Source of the DNA: Mycolicibacterium moriokaense
Lineage (GTDB): Bacteria; Actinomycetota; Actinomycetes; Mycobacteriales; Mycobacteriaceae
Assembly: GCF_010726085.1 (NCBI RefSeq)
Contig: NZ_AP022560.1
Location: 4,526,001-4,590,000, forward strand
Direction: 5' to 3'
DNA length: 64,000 nucleotides
The position numbers and the translations under genes were made by a program. Within the stretch, counting starts at the first letter, position 1; each line of letters begins with the position of its first letter. Below the pieces are notes generated by a model that saw only the letters and a program-made list of their open reading frames with translations, searched no databases and was not told the origin of the DNA. Shown piece after piece: positions 42,494 through 51,971 of the stretch.

Positions 42494-43486
42494 GTGATCT
42501 CCTCAGCTGCCAGAGCAGTCGCGCGGTTGTTCGTCATGACGGTCGCGGCCGCCGCCGGTATCGGTCTTCTCGCCGACCCGGTCGACCGGACCACGACGGT
42601 GCGTCTTGCCAGCGACGCGAACCCGCTGGTCGGAGCGCCGTTCTACGTCAATCCCAACTCGGCAGCCATGCGCGCGGCACGCAGCGCGGATCCGCCGAGC
42701 CCCCAGCTGACCGCTGTCGCCGAGACGCCGCAGGCGTACTGGCTGGTCCCGGGCTCGTCGGCATCGACGGTCGCGAAGTACACGGCCGACGCCGCCGCCG
42801 CCGGCGCCATCCCGGTCTTTTCGATCTACGGCATCCCGCACCGCGACTGCGGCAGCTTCGCGGCGGGTGGCATGGGCTCGGGCGCCGCGTATCGCGAATG
42901 GATCGACGGCATCGCCGCCCAGATCGGCGGTTCGCGGGCGGCGATCGTCCTCGAGCCCGACGCGCTGGCCATGGCCGACTGTCTTTCAGGCGACCAGCGC
43001 CAGGAGCGGTTCGACCTGATCCGCTACGCCGTCGACGCGCTCACGCGAAATCCGGCGGCGGCAGTGTACGTCGACGCCGGGCACCTGCGTTGGCACCCCG
43101 CCGAGGAGATGGCGTCCCGCCTGCAGCAGGCCGGTGTCGAACGCGCGCGGGGGTTCAGCCTCAACGTCGCGAACTTCTTCACCACCGAAGAGGAAATCGG
43201 TTACGGCGAAGCGATTTCCGGGCTCACCAACGGGAAGAATTACGTGATCGACACCTCGCGCAACGGCAATGGGGCCGCACCCGATTCGCCGCTGCACTGG
43301 TGCAACCCGAGCGGCCGGGCACTCGGCGTTCCGCCCACCACGCAAACCGCGGGCCCGCACGCGGACGCCTATCTGTGGATCAAGCGTCCCGGTGAGTCCG
43401 ACGGAACGTGCGACAAGGGCGACCCGCCCGCGGGCACCTTCGTCAACCAGTACGTCATCGAGTTGGCGAGCAACGCGGGCCGGTAA
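42494..43486 (+). CDS. Secreted glycoside hydrolase family 6 (endoglucanase-like)
   Basis: A 330-residue GH6 protein with an N-terminal signal sequence (RLFVMTVAAAAGIGLLA). The catalytic acid is D156 in IVLEPDALAM, and the second conserved aspartate is D118 in IPHRDCG. Two conserved cysteine pairs and the final WIKRPGESDGTC region fit GH6 cellulases. It resembles CelA1 (Rv0062) of Mycobacterium tuberculosis, which hydrolyses cellulose and biofilm glucans. There is no carbohydrate-binding module. The GTG at 42494 is the start. It ends 3 bases from the convergent last mce gene. Confidence 0.92.
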   Translation: MISSAARAVARLFVMTVAAAAGIGLLADPVDRTTTVRLASDANPLVGAPFYVNPNSAAMRAARSADPPSPQLTAVAETPQAYWLVPGSSASTVAKYTADAAAAGAIPVFSIYGIPHRDCGSFAAGGMGSGAAYREWIDGIAAQIGGSRAAIVLEPDALAMADCLSGDQRQERFDLIRYAVDALTRNPAAAVYVDAGHLRWHPAEEMASRLQQAGVERARGFSLNVANFFTTEEEIGYGEAISGLTNGKNYVIDTSRNGNGAAPDSPLHWCNPSGRALGVPPTTQTAGPHADAYLWIKRPGESDGTCDKGDPPAGTFVNQYVIELASNAGR

Positions 43487-43489
43487 GCC

Positions 43490-44938
43490 TCAGCTGGGCG
43501 GCGTCAGCAGGTCCTGCCAGGTCTTTCCGCCGTTGTTGGGCGCCAGGTTCGACTGCGTGTAGATACGTCCGTCCGGTCCTTCGTAACTGCCGGTCGCGGG
43601 GTCGTAGTAGGCGGCCGCGATCGGCGGCGTCGCCTCCGGTGGCGCAGCCGGAACAGCTTGCGGCGGTGACGGTTCGGGCGGCCGCTGCGGGATGTCCTGC
43701 CCGGACAGCGTGGCGTTCGGATCGCCCTTCCAGTTGAAACCGTCGTTGAGCGGCACGTATTCCTCGTCGCTCTTGCACATCTTTGCGCTCGGCGCGCGTT
43801 TCCCCGGCTTCATCAGGCAGGGCAGGTTGCGTGCGCCGCGTACAGCGTTCCACGAGTTCTGCGGTATGCGGCAGTAGAGGTCGTCCACGGGCCGGTCGGG
43901 CGTGTCCACCATGGTCGGTATCCGCTGCTGCTGGGCGGGCAGGTAACCGGTGGTGCACGGTGGCGGCAGGTTGAGGTTGAGATTGAAGGACAGCACGAGC
44001 CCGGGATGCTTGGTGTTCTGGTTGGCCACGGTGCCCGCTTGCATGACCGCGACGCCCATCGGTACGAGCACCAGCAGCTGCTCGATGGCCGGGTTGTAGG
44101 TGAGCGCGAGTTGACCGACGCCGAGCAGGTTGTTCATCAGCACCGGCACGCTGGGCTGGAGTCGGTCGATCAGCTGGCGCGCCTCATCGGCGGCGTGTCC
44201 GCCGCGTTCGATCAGGCCCGCGAAAGCACTGTCGTTCGTCTTGAGTTGGCCGGTGAGATCGGCAAGGTGCGACGCCCAGGCTTTAATCGAGTCGGCGGTC
44301 TCGGCCTGTGAATCGAGCACAGGTTGCGACTGGTCGATCAGCGAGACCATCGGGTCGAGATTCTTGCGCGCATCGATGGCCAACTGCGTGGAACCGTTGA
44401 CGATGCGGGAGATCTCGGGTCCCTGCCCGCCGACCGCGACATAGCTTTCGTCGATGACCGTCTTAACGTTGTCCCGGGGTATCGCCAGCAGCTGGCGGTT
44501 GGCAGCGTCGAGCAGGGCGCCGATGTCCGGCGGTATCGACGTATCGCCCACCGGGATGACGTCGCCGTTCTTCAGCGGAGGTGCATTGCCGCTACGGGGA
44601 AGCAGCGCCACGTACTGTTCGCCGATCGCGGAGGTGCTGTGCACTTCTGCGGTGAGGTCGGAGGGGATCTTCACATCGGAACGCAGCGAAAGGGTCGCGT
44701 CGACGCCGGTGTCGGTGAGAGTCACCGCGGTAACCCGGCCGACCTCGGTGCCTCGGTACGTCACGTTCGCGCTCTCGTACAACCCGGCGGCCTGCGTCAG
44801 CTGCATGGTGACGGTGTAGCGCCCCACCCCGAACATGGCGGGCGCCTTGATGTAGCCGAAGATCATCACCGAACCGGCGGTCACCGCGACAGTGGCGAAG
44901 ATCGACAGTTGGACCTTGACCCGCTTGGTCATTCGCAT
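43490..44938 (-). CDS. Mce-family protein, mceF position
   Basis: Last gene of the mce operon, 482 residues. It has an N-terminal membrane anchor (LSIFATVAVTAGSVMIFGYI), an MCE domain (about 38-115, with YRGTEVGRVTAV and STSAIGEQYVAL), a long helical domain and a Pro-rich C-terminus. Six such chains form the needle-like periplasmic tunnel that carries lipids from the mycomembrane to the YrbE permease. The C-terminal end, with YDPATGSYEG and WQDLL, resembles other MceF proteins. No mas accessory genes follow: the gene abuts a convergent glycosidase. Confidence 0.92.
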   Translation of the reverse strand: MRMTKRVKVQLSIFATVAVTAGSVMIFGYIKAPAMFGVGRYTVTMQLTQAAGLYESANVTYRGTEVGRVTAVTLTDTGVDATLSLRSDVKIPSDLTAEVHSTSAIGEQYVALLPRSGNAPPLKNGDVIPVGDTSIPPDIGALLDAANRQLLAIPRDNVKTVIDESYVAVGGQGPEISRIVNGSTQLAIDARKNLDPMVSLIDQSQPVLDSQAETADSIKAWASHLADLTGQLKTNDSAFAGLIERGGHAADEARQLIDRLQPSVPVLMNNLLGVGQLALTYNPAIEQLLVLVPMGVAVMQAGTVANQNTKHPGLVLSFNLNLNLPPPCTTGYLPAQQQRIPTMVDTPDRPVDDLYCRIPQNSWNAVRGARNLPCLMKPGKRAPSAKMCKSDEEYVPLNDGFNWKGDPNATLSGQDIPQRPPEPSPPQAVPAAPPEATPPIAAAYYDPATGSYEGPDGRIYTQSNLAPNNGGKTWQDLLTPPS

Positions 44939-44939
44939 G

Positions 44940-46079
44940 TCACGGCCCCTGATCTAGGCGGTAGGGAGCCACCAGCGGATTCGACGCCGTGTAGGGGCTC
45001 GGTAGCTGGCCGATGGTGCGGCCCCACTGCAACTCCAGCTCGGTGAGGTCGCCTTCCCACCTCGTGCCGGTGAACAGATTGTTGTCGATGCGACTCAGCG
45101 TCAGGTCGACAATCGCGGTGATGTTGGCGTAGTCACCGCGAATCCAGTTGTCCAGCGGTCCCTTTGGCCACGGGAAGGTGCCGATGAAGTCCAAGGAGCG
45201 GGTCAGATCCGGCCCCGCGTCGGCGAGCGATCGCAGCACGGGTGCTACCGCTTTGAGTTCCTTGACCAGATTCTCTTTGCTCTGGTTCACGGTGTCTGCG
45301 GCCAGCGCACTGAACTTGCCGAGCGCATCGACGGCTTCCGTGAGGCGCTCACGCTGCTCGGCGAGGACGGCCAGGGCATCGGGAATGGTGTGTAACGCTT
45401 TGTCCAACACCGGCTTCTGCTCAGCCAACTGGCTGACCAGCCCGTTGAAGCTCTCGGTAGCCGCGATGATGTCACCCGTTTGGGAATTCAGGCGGGCGGT
45501 GAACTGATCGATTTGTTCGATCAGACTGCGCAGGTCGGCCTCGCGGTCTCGGAACGCCGTGGCGAATGCCGCGGTGATGTCCTGTACCTGGCCGACGCCG
45601 CCACCGTTCAGTAAGAGCGATAGCGCCGCCAGGGTCTGATCGGTGCCCGGATAGGCACCGGCGTTCGCCAGCGGGATCAGTGAGCCATTGTGCAGCTTTC
45701 CTTGTGGTGGCGCATCGGCGGGAGGAGCCAGCTCGATATGCAACGAACCGAGCAGGCTGGTCTGGCCGACTGTCGCAGTTGCGTTGGCCGGCAGGTCGAC
45801 ATCGCCGTTGAGGGTCATCGTGACCAACGCGTGCCATCCCTGGCGTTCGATCTTGGTGATCGTGCCCACGTTCGCGTCGCCCACGCGAACCCTGGAGTTC
45901 TGTTGGATGTAGCCGACATCGGGCAGTTGCGCCTGGACCACATAGGAGCCCGGTCCGCCGCCCTCGGTGCCGGGCAGCGGCAGGGAGTTCAGACCGTGCC
46001 ACTCACAGCCTGCCAGCGCGGCGGCGACAATCACCGAGATCACGCTGACGATGCAGCGCGTCAGCCGATCCCACCTCAT
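44940..46079 (-). CDS. Mce-family lipoprotein, mceE position
   Basis: A 379-residue lipoprotein Mce. The signal ends in the lipobox AALAGC at about residue 25, as expected of the LprK/LprN-type fifth member. The MCE domain (about 45-120) has RVRVGDANVGTITKI and GQTSLLGSLHIEL. A helical domain follows. It overlaps mceD by 4 bases (46076-46079) and is one base from mceF. The lipid anchor would tether the complex to the membrane outer face. Confidence 0.93.
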   Translation of the reverse strand: MRWDRLTRCIVSVISVIVAAALAGCEWHGLNSLPLPGTEGGGPGSYVVQAQLPDVGYIQQNSRVRVGDANVGTITKIERQGWHALVTMTLNGDVDLPANATATVGQTSLLGSLHIELAPPADAPPQGKLHNGSLIPLANAGAYPGTDQTLAALSLLLNGGGVGQVQDITAAFATAFRDREADLRSLIEQIDQFTARLNSQTGDIIAATESFNGLVSQLAEQKPVLDKALHTIPDALAVLAEQRERLTEAVDALGKFSALAADTVNQSKENLVKELKAVAPVLRSLADAGPDLTRSLDFIGTFPWPKGPLDNWIRGDYANITAIVDLTLSRIDNNLFTGTRWEGDLTELELQWGRTIGQLPSPYTASNPLVAPYRLDQGP

Positions 46080-47404
46080 GAGCCACCCCCTGGGGGAACC
46101 ATCATGCCCGGCAGACCCGCGGCGGGGTCGGTGGCGACAGCGGGCGCCGCAGCAGGAGCCGGCGCAGCGGGCGGTTGAGCCTCGGCTGCCAACGGCGGTG
46201 CCGTATTGGGTTGTGCCGCAGGCGGGGACGGCCGATAGTCGGGTCGCAACCAGTCCTCGGAGTAGGTGAGCTCATTCGGGCGCGCCGATTGGCCGACGAC
46301 GTAGTTCGCGCCCAACGGCAGGAAGTTGTACTGGCGGTTCTTGATGATCGGCGCCAGGTATTGAACGCACAACTTCGCCGACTGTTCGTTGTTCAGTCGC
46401 GACGCCGCCTGGATCCCCCCGCACAGGAACGAGATCGGGTTCGCGAAGTTCTGCAGTGTCAGCGCACCGGTGATGCCCTGCTGGGTCGGCTGATAGATGT
46501 TGATGAAGTTCTGCAGAGTGTTCGGAAACAGGTGCAGCGACTGTTCGACGTCGTCGATGCTGTCGTGGACGGCGGTGGTGATCGACGCAAGTTGGTCGGT
46601 GGTCGTTCCCAACGCTTCGCGGTTCTCGGAGATGAACTGGGTTGTCGCGGCGACGACGTCGTTGAGGTCCTTGACCGCAGTGCCGACGGAATCCGGGGAA
46701 CTGGCCAGCGAACCCGTCACCGAGGCGAGATTGTCGTTGAGTTGACGCAGCAGTGCCGCGCTGTCGTGTAGCGCGGACACCACCACCGACAGGTTCTTGA
46801 CCGTCGAGAACATGTCGTTGCTGTGATCCCCGAGTATCGACAGCGCCTGGGACAGCTTGGTGATCGTGTCGCGGATGTTCACGCCCTGCCCGCGGAGATT
46901 GTTCGCGGCGGTGTCGATGAGCGCCCCGAGGGTGCTCACCCCGCCGGGCTCGGTGGGTTGGAGTGCGTCGGTGAGCTTTTCGAGCTGAAGGCGAAGGTCG
47001 TCCCACTCCAGCGGCACTGCCGTGCGGCTCTGCGGGATGACCGCGCCATCGCTCATTTTGGGCCCGCCGGTGTAGGCCGGGGTCAGCTGGATCGCACGCG
47101 ACGTCACCAGCTGCGGTGACACGATCGCGGCCTTCGCGTCGGCAGGCACCGCGTACTTGTCTTCGATCCAGAACGTGATCTTCACTTGCTCGGGCTGCGG
47201 TTCGATGCGCTCGACGCGCCCGACGGGCACTCCGAGAATGCGCACCTCGTCGTTGGTGAACAAGCCGTTGCTGTTCTCGAAGTAGGCCACGACATGGAAC
47301 CGGTTCAGGGCGTCGATCGCCCGCACAACCACGATGACGCCGCCGATCAGCGTCAGGACGAGCGCGATCGCCACGCCACCGCGTAAACCGCGTGACTTCA
47401 TCAC
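46076..47404 (-). CDS. Mce-family protein, mceD position
   Basis: A 442-residue Mce protein. The membrane anchor is GVAIALVLTLIGGVIVVVRAI and the MCE domain (about 35-115) contains RILGVPVGRVERIEP and PQLVTSRAIQLTP. A long helical domain is followed by an Ala/Pro-rich tail of about 60 residues. The start has two consecutive ATG codons (47404 and 47401). The first overlaps the preceding stop. All Mce genes here overlap or nearly touch, so the whole complex is made from one transcript. Confidence 0.93.
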   Translation of the reverse strand: MMKSRGLRGGVAIALVLTLIGGVIVVVRAIDALNRFHVVAYFENSNGLFTNDEVRILGVPVGRVERIEPQPEQVKITFWIEDKYAVPADAKAAIVSPQLVTSRAIQLTPAYTGGPKMSDGAVIPQSRTAVPLEWDDLRLQLEKLTDALQPTEPGGVSTLGALIDTAANNLRGQGVNIRDTITKLSQALSILGDHSNDMFSTVKNLSVVVSALHDSAALLRQLNDNLASVTGSLASSPDSVGTAVKDLNDVVAATTQFISENREALGTTTDQLASITTAVHDSIDDVEQSLHLFPNTLQNFINIYQPTQQGITGALTLQNFANPISFLCGGIQAASRLNNEQSAKLCVQYLAPIIKNRQYNFLPLGANYVVGQSARPNELTYSEDWLRPDYRPSPPAAQPNTAPPLAAEAQPPAAPAPAAAPAVATDPAAGLPGMMVPPGGGS

Positions 47405-48693
47405 TGCCCTCCCTCACTCGGTGACAATGACGCCGGGGCAGGCGCGGGCGGCCCCGGCGGCGGACCCCCTGGCGGGGGCGCCGGCAGCGGCTCCCGGTAC
47501 GGATAGCACCCGGTGGGGCCGGGCAGGGGCAGACCCGGCGGACCGCAGCCCTGATCGCCTGGGTTGCCGGTGATCGCGTCGGGCACGGTGAGCCGCGGCT
47601 CTCCGCCCTGACCCGTCCGCGGATACGGCATCGGCAGGGCGGGCGTGGCCTGTTGGCCAACCTGCGGGTCGGTGCGCTGAGACGGCAACAACACGTTGGG
47701 ATCCAGGCCGAGGTCTGAGAATGCGGCATCGACGAACGGCTGGATGAACTGTCCCGGAATCAAGTTGGCGATATACGCCTTGAAAAAGGGACCTGACGCG
47801 ACGGATTCACCCAGCGACATGGCGTACTGATTCAAGAACTTGATGGCTTGCTGGAGTCCGGCTTTGCGGTTGTCGACCATCGCCAGGACGACGTTCAGCT
47901 TGTCCAACGCGGGACGCAGTTGCGCCTGGTTGTCGGCGATGAAGCCCGACAACTGCTCGGCGAGTGCCGAGAGGTTACCCGAAATCTGTTCCAGTGCAGC
48001 GCTTTGTGTGCGCAGCTCGCCCAACAACGCGTTGCTGTTGGCGACCACATTGGCCACCTGGTCGGCGCGCTCCGACAACACCGAGGTGGCCTTGTTGACG
48101 TTGGCGAGGAGGTTGCGAATTGCCGAATCGCGCGCGTCCAGCGTTTGAGCAAAGCGCCCGACGCCCTGGACCGCGGCCTGCACATTCGGCGGAGTGTTGC
48201 GGAACGTGTCCGCCAGCGTGGCCAGCGCGTCGGAGACCGCATCGGTGTTCAGCTCGTCGATCGTCGCCGACAGGTCTCCGAGTGCATCGGGCAGTTGGTA
48301 GGGCGACTCGGTCCGCTCGAGGGGGATGGCGCCTTCGAGATGTCCTCCGCCGCGGGGCGTGATTTCGAGCACCTTGGCGCCGAGCAGACTCTTGGTCCTG
48401 ATGTTCGCTTCGCTCTGCTCGCCGAGCCGCACGTCGCTCTTGACATCGAAGGTGACCAGTACCCGCGCCCCCTCCAGATCTACTGACGACACCTCACCCA
48501 CGCGATAGCCGGCGACTTGCACAGCGGCACCGGGCCGCAGGCCTCCTGCCTCGGCGAAGTACGCCGAGTAGCTCTCGGTGCTGTTGATGAAGGGCAACTT
48601 GTCGTACTGCAGCGCGATCGTCACGAGGGCGGCGGTCACCGAAAGCCCCACCGCGCCAATGACGAACAGATTGCGTTCCTGGAATGACTTCAC
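47401..48693 (-). CDS. Mce-family protein, mceC position
   Basis: A 430-residue Mce protein with an N-terminal anchor (NLFVIGAVGLSVTAALVTIAL), an MCE domain (about 38-118, with VQVAGYRVGEVSSVDL and IRTKSLLGAKVLEI), a helical domain and a very proline-rich C-terminal tail (about the last 60 residues). The GTG start at 48693 overlaps the mceB stop (GTGA). A longer reading to 48873 runs inside mceB. Proline-rich tails are common in mceC and mceA products and may span or contact the cell wall. Confidence 0.93.
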   Translation of the reverse strand: MKSFQERNLFVIGAVGLSVTAALVTIALQYDKLPFINSTESYSAYFAEAGGLRPGAAVQVAGYRVGEVSSVDLEGARVLVTFDVKSDVRLGEQSEANIRTKSLLGAKVLEITPRGGGHLEGAIPLERTESPYQLPDALGDLSATIDELNTDAVSDALATLADTFRNTPPNVQAAVQGVGRFAQTLDARDSAIRNLLANVNKATSVLSERADQVANVVANSNALLGELRTQSAALEQISGNLSALAEQLSGFIADNQAQLRPALDKLNVVLAMVDNRKAGLQQAIKFLNQYAMSLGESVASGPFFKAYIANLIPGQFIQPFVDAAFSDLGLDPNVLLPSQRTDPQVGQQATPALPMPYPRTGQGGEPRLTVPDAITGNPGDQGCGPPGLPLPGPTGCYPYREPLPAPPPGGPPPGPPAPAPASLSPSEGGQ

Positions 48694-49718
48694 TTCGGCG
48701 CGCACCGTCCCGTGCTCTGCCCCGCCAGTTTGACGTAGACCGGCTGACCACCCTTGCCGTTGACCTTCAGCACCAGGTCGCACAGATAGAAGGTGAAGAA
48801 GTCGCCCATGATGCCCAGCCGGCTGAGGACCTTGTAGGACTGCGGCAGCGTCTCGAGGTAATGGTCGAACCACTCGTGATCGGCGGCGATGATGGCGGCC
48901 ACCCGATCGGTCTGTGCCACCGTGTCTTTGGCCGCTGGCCGGGCCTGCACCAGCAGGTCGGCGATCGTCGCCGACGCAGCGTTCGTGTAGGCCACGGCGT
49001 TGGCGATGTCGGTTCGGCGGGCCGCCAACCCCTCCGTGAGTTGCGACAGTGAGTCGACCGCCTTGGCGAACTGCGCACTTTGACCGCCGAAGGAACCCAC
49101 GACCGCATTGAGGTTGTTGATCACCTGGCCGATGAGCTCATCACGGTCGGCGAGGGTGTTGGTGACTACGGCTGCCTGTTGAAGGAATGAGCCGATGGTG
49201 GCTCCCTCACCTTGAAATGCCGAGATCAGCTGCCCCGACAGCGCATTGACCTGTTCTGGGTCCAGCGCCTTGAACAGCGGACGGAAGCCGCCGAGCAGGG
49301 TGTCGAGATCCAGCGCCGGCTCGGTCCGGTTCACCGCGATCGTGCCGCCGGGATTGAGGCGCTTGCCACCACCCGATCCCTCCAACAGTGCGAGGTATCG
49401 ATCACCGATGGGGTTCTCCCAGCGGATCGCGGCCTTGGTCGCGTCGGTGAGAGCGACGGTCGGGTCTGCGGTGAACTCGACGACGGCCTGGGAATTCTGG
49501 TCGATGGAGATGTTCTTGACCTTGCCGACCTCCACACCGGCGATGCGGACGAAGTCGCCGGCGGCCAACCCGCTCACGTCGGTGAACTCGGCGCGGTACA
49601 CCTGCTCGTCGGAGAAGCGGAACTGCGAGAAGATCGCCAGCAGTCCCGCCGTCCCCACCAGGCACACCGCCACGAAGACGGTGAAGCTGATGGCGGCGCG
49701 CCTCAGGTTGCTGTTCAC
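48690..49718 (-). CDS. Mce-family protein, mceB position
   Basis: A 342-residue Mce protein, the shortest of the six, typical of the B position. The anchor is AISFTVFVAVCLVGTAGLLAI. The MCE domain (about 38-115) holds VRIAGVEVGKVKNI and ENPIGDRYLAL. There is no proline-rich tail, and two cysteines lie near the C-terminus (YLCDLV and GRCAP). The start is a GTG at 49718, 29 bases after mceA. This is the largest gap inside the operon. Confidence 0.93.
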   Translation of the reverse strand: MNSNLRRAAISFTVFVAVCLVGTAGLLAIFSQFRFSDEQVYRAEFTDVSGLAAGDFVRIAGVEVGKVKNISIDQNSQAVVEFTADPTVALTDATKAAIRWENPIGDRYLALLEGSGGGKRLNPGGTIAVNRTEPALDLDTLLGGFRPLFKALDPEQVNALSGQLISAFQGEGATIGSFLQQAAVVTNTLADRDELIGQVINNLNAVVGSFGGQSAQFAKAVDSLSQLTEGLAARRTDIANAVAYTNAASATIADLLVQARPAAKDTVAQTDRVAAIIAADHEWFDHYLETLPQSYKVLSRLGIMGDFFTFYLCDLVLKVNGKGGQPVYVKLAGQSTGRCAPK

Positions 49719-49747
49719 GGGTTTACATTCCTCGGATCAATGGGGGC

Positions 49748-51112
49748 TCACGGTGACGGCGGTGACGCCTGTGCGGGCGGTGGAGGCGCCTGCGGCAGGC
49801 CCGGCCAGAGCGGGGTGCCGTCGGCGGCGTACCAGGGTGCCCCGTAGGGCGGCCCTCCCGGATACGGGGGCGGCGGTCCCGGCGCAGGACCTGGCAGGCA
49901 CTCCCCCACGTGCGGCGGTTCCGGAATCGCACGGGTGACCGGGAAGTAGTCGGCCGAACACGTCCGTCCGATACCGGGGTTCGGACGCCAGTCCAGCCCT
50001 CTGCCGAAGCCCGTGTTCGTAATCAATTGGCGAACAGGGAAGTTCTTCGCCACGTCGGGCAATGAACCGCAGCCCGGCTTGCCGCCGGGCCCGCCCTTCG
50101 CCGCCACGATCGGAAGGTTCTCCGGGTAGCGGTACAGGTCGTCGCCGAACGAGATTCCGGCGTCCAGGAACACGGTGCGACCGTCGCCACCGAACCACTC
50201 GTTGCCGGCCTTGTCCAAAAAGACCTTCGCGCCCTGAATCGTGCAGGTGTATTCGGGGTTGTACTTCAGCAGCAGACTCGTCGTCGGTTCGAGCACGTTC
50301 ACACCGTTGACGATGGTGTCCTTGTTCGGCCCGAGAAGGCCGATCCCGCTGTTGGCGAACCCGATCGTGCTCATCAACAACGCATCGAGGTCGTTGGAGC
50401 GATCGCTGATGGTGGCGCTGGTGGTGGTTGCGGCGTCGAGTGTGGAAAGAATGTCCCCCGCCGCGGCACCGTAGGCATCGCTGAAACCCTTGAGCGAGCG
50501 CCAATCCGCCGCGACGGTGTCCATCCGCGGATTCAGTGCGAGCAACACCTGATTGGCATCCGTCGTCGCTTGACCGATGCGTTCGCCCTTACCGCGCACC
50601 CCGTCCGCGAGGGCGGTCAGCACCGCGTTGATTTTCGACACGTCGATCTGGTCGAGCAGCCCCACCAGGTTGTCGAACACGGTGTTGACCTCGGTGGTGA
50701 CGTTGCGCGAGTGCAGCACTTCACCGGCGGTCAATCGCTTCGGGCTCGGATTCTCGGGATAGATGAGGTCGACGTACTTGGCGCCAAAGGCGGTCGTGGC
50801 CTTGATCTCTGCCTCGACGTTGGCCGGAATCCGCTCGGCCTGGTCCGGAAAGATCTCCAGCTTCAGGCTCGTCGGTTGGCGGCCGCCGTTGACACCGGCG
50901 ACGCGGCCCACTTCGACTCCCCGCATCTTCACCTTGGCGCCGGACTCCATCACCAAACCGGTGCGCTCCGAGACCAATGTGACCGGCAGGTAGCTCTTGA
51001 AGGTGCCTGCGAACAACGCCGAACACACCGCGACCACCGCGGCGATGGTCCCGAACATGCCTGCGGCCCACCACAGCGGGTGGATACGCTCTGCACGCTG
51101 CGCGAGGGTCAT
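49748..51112 (-). CDS. Mce-family protein, mceA position
   Basis: A 454-residue Mce protein. A short cytosolic lead is followed by an anchor (GMFGTIAAVVAVCSALFAG), then an MCE domain (about 40-120, with VKMRGVEVGRVAGV and ATTAFGAKYVDLIYP), a long helical region with an invariant-looking PEYTCTIQG, and a Pro-rich tail. The ATG at 51112 lies 4 bases after the yrbEB stop. A longer frame to 51178 is ignored because family members begin close to the anchor. Type assignment (mce1 to mce8) is not possible by eye. Confidence 0.93.
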   Translation of the reverse strand: MTLAQRAERIHPLWWAAGMFGTIAAVVAVCSALFAGTFKSYLPVTLVSERTGLVMESGAKVKMRGVEVGRVAGVNGGRQPTSLKLEIFPDQAERIPANVEAEIKATTAFGAKYVDLIYPENPSPKRLTAGEVLHSRNVTTEVNTVFDNLVGLLDQIDVSKINAVLTALADGVRGKGERIGQATTDANQVLLALNPRMDTVAADWRSLKGFSDAYGAAAGDILSTLDAATTTSATISDRSNDLDALLMSTIGFANSGIGLLGPNKDTIVNGVNVLEPTTSLLLKYNPEYTCTIQGAKVFLDKAGNEWFGGDGRTVFLDAGISFGDDLYRYPENLPIVAAKGGPGGKPGCGSLPDVAKNFPVRQLITNTGFGRGLDWRPNPGIGRTCSADYFPVTRAIPEPPHVGECLPGPAPGPPPPYPGGPPYGAPWYAADGTPLWPGLPQAPPPPAQASPPSP

Positions 51113-51116
51113 CCCA

Positions 51117-51971
51117 CTATCCGCTGAGGTGGAAATTGCCGGACTGACCGTAGATGGCCAACGATACGAACAGGACAACGAACACCGCGGCGATCATGGA
51201 CGTGCGGACGGCCCGTCCGACTGCTTCACCGACTCCGGCCGGTCCACCGGATGCGGTGTAGCCGTAATAGGTGTGCACCAACATGATCACGATGGCCATC
51301 ACCACCGCCTGGAAGAACGACCAGATGATGTCGGTCGGCTGCAGAAACGTATTGAAGTAGTGGTCGTAGACGCCGCTGGACTGGCCGTAGACGACGGTCG
51401 TGCCGAAGCGGGCGGCGAGAAAGGCCGTGATCATCGCGACGCAGTACAACGGCATCACGACGATCACCCCGGCGACCACCCGGTTGGAGGCGAGGTACGC
51501 CACCGAGCGCACCCCCATGACCTCCAACGCGTCGATCTCCTCATTGATCCGCATCGCGCCCAGCTGGGCGGTGGCACCGGCTCCGATCGTTGCCGCCAAT
51601 GCGATTCCGGCGATCACCGGCGCAATCAGCCGGACGTTGAAGAACGCGGATGCGAATCCCGTGAGGGCCTCGACACCTACGTTGGCGAACTGGTTGTACC
51701 CTTGCACGGCCACCAGCGCTCCGGTCGACAGCGTCAGAAATCCGACGATGACCACGGTGCCACCGATGATCGCCAATGCACCTGTTCCCAAACTCATTTG
51801 GGCGATCAGTCGCACCATCTCACCGTTGTAATGGGCGATCCCGTCGCGGATTGACACCAGCGTCTGGAAGTAGAACTGTGCCTGCTTCCCGATACGTTCG
51901 AGCCCTACCGTCATGCTGCTGACGGCACGGCGGACCCGCGGATGCTGCTTACTGGGCAGCGTCGCGCTCAC
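51117..51971 (-). CDS. YrbE-family permease, yrbEB position (MlaE-like)
   Basis: A 284-residue inner-membrane permease of the MlaE family with about five to six hydrophobic segments. The cytosolic coupling motif EEIDALEVMGVRS, the EQ-like loop for the ATPase, is at about 144-156. ATIGAGATAQLGAMR precedes it. With YrbEA it forms the channel dimer that the MceG/Mkl ATPase drives. That ATPase gene is not in this window and is usually encoded elsewhere. The GTG start at 51971 overlaps the yrbEA stop. Confidence 0.94.
   Translation of the reverse strand: MSATLPSKQHPRVRRAVSSMTVGLERIGKQAQFYFQTLVSIRDGIAHYNGEMVRLIAQMSLGTGALAIIGGTVVIVGFLTLSTGALVAVQGYNQFANVGVEALTGFASAFFNVRLIAPVIAGIALAATIGAGATAQLGAMRINEEIDALEVMGVRSVAYLASNRVVAGVIVVMPLYCVAMITAFLAARFGTTVVYGQSSGVYDHYFNTFLQPTDIIWSFFQAVVMAIVIMLVHTYYGYTASGGPAGVGEAVGRAVRTSMIAAVFVVLFVSLAIYGQSGNFHLSG

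Noticed and set aside
46272..47729. 485-codon minus-strand frame overlapping the mce genes
   Set aside because: Same strand but a different frame of mceD and mceC. Its translation is Arg-rich and without an MCE domain, while the mce frames match the family throughout.
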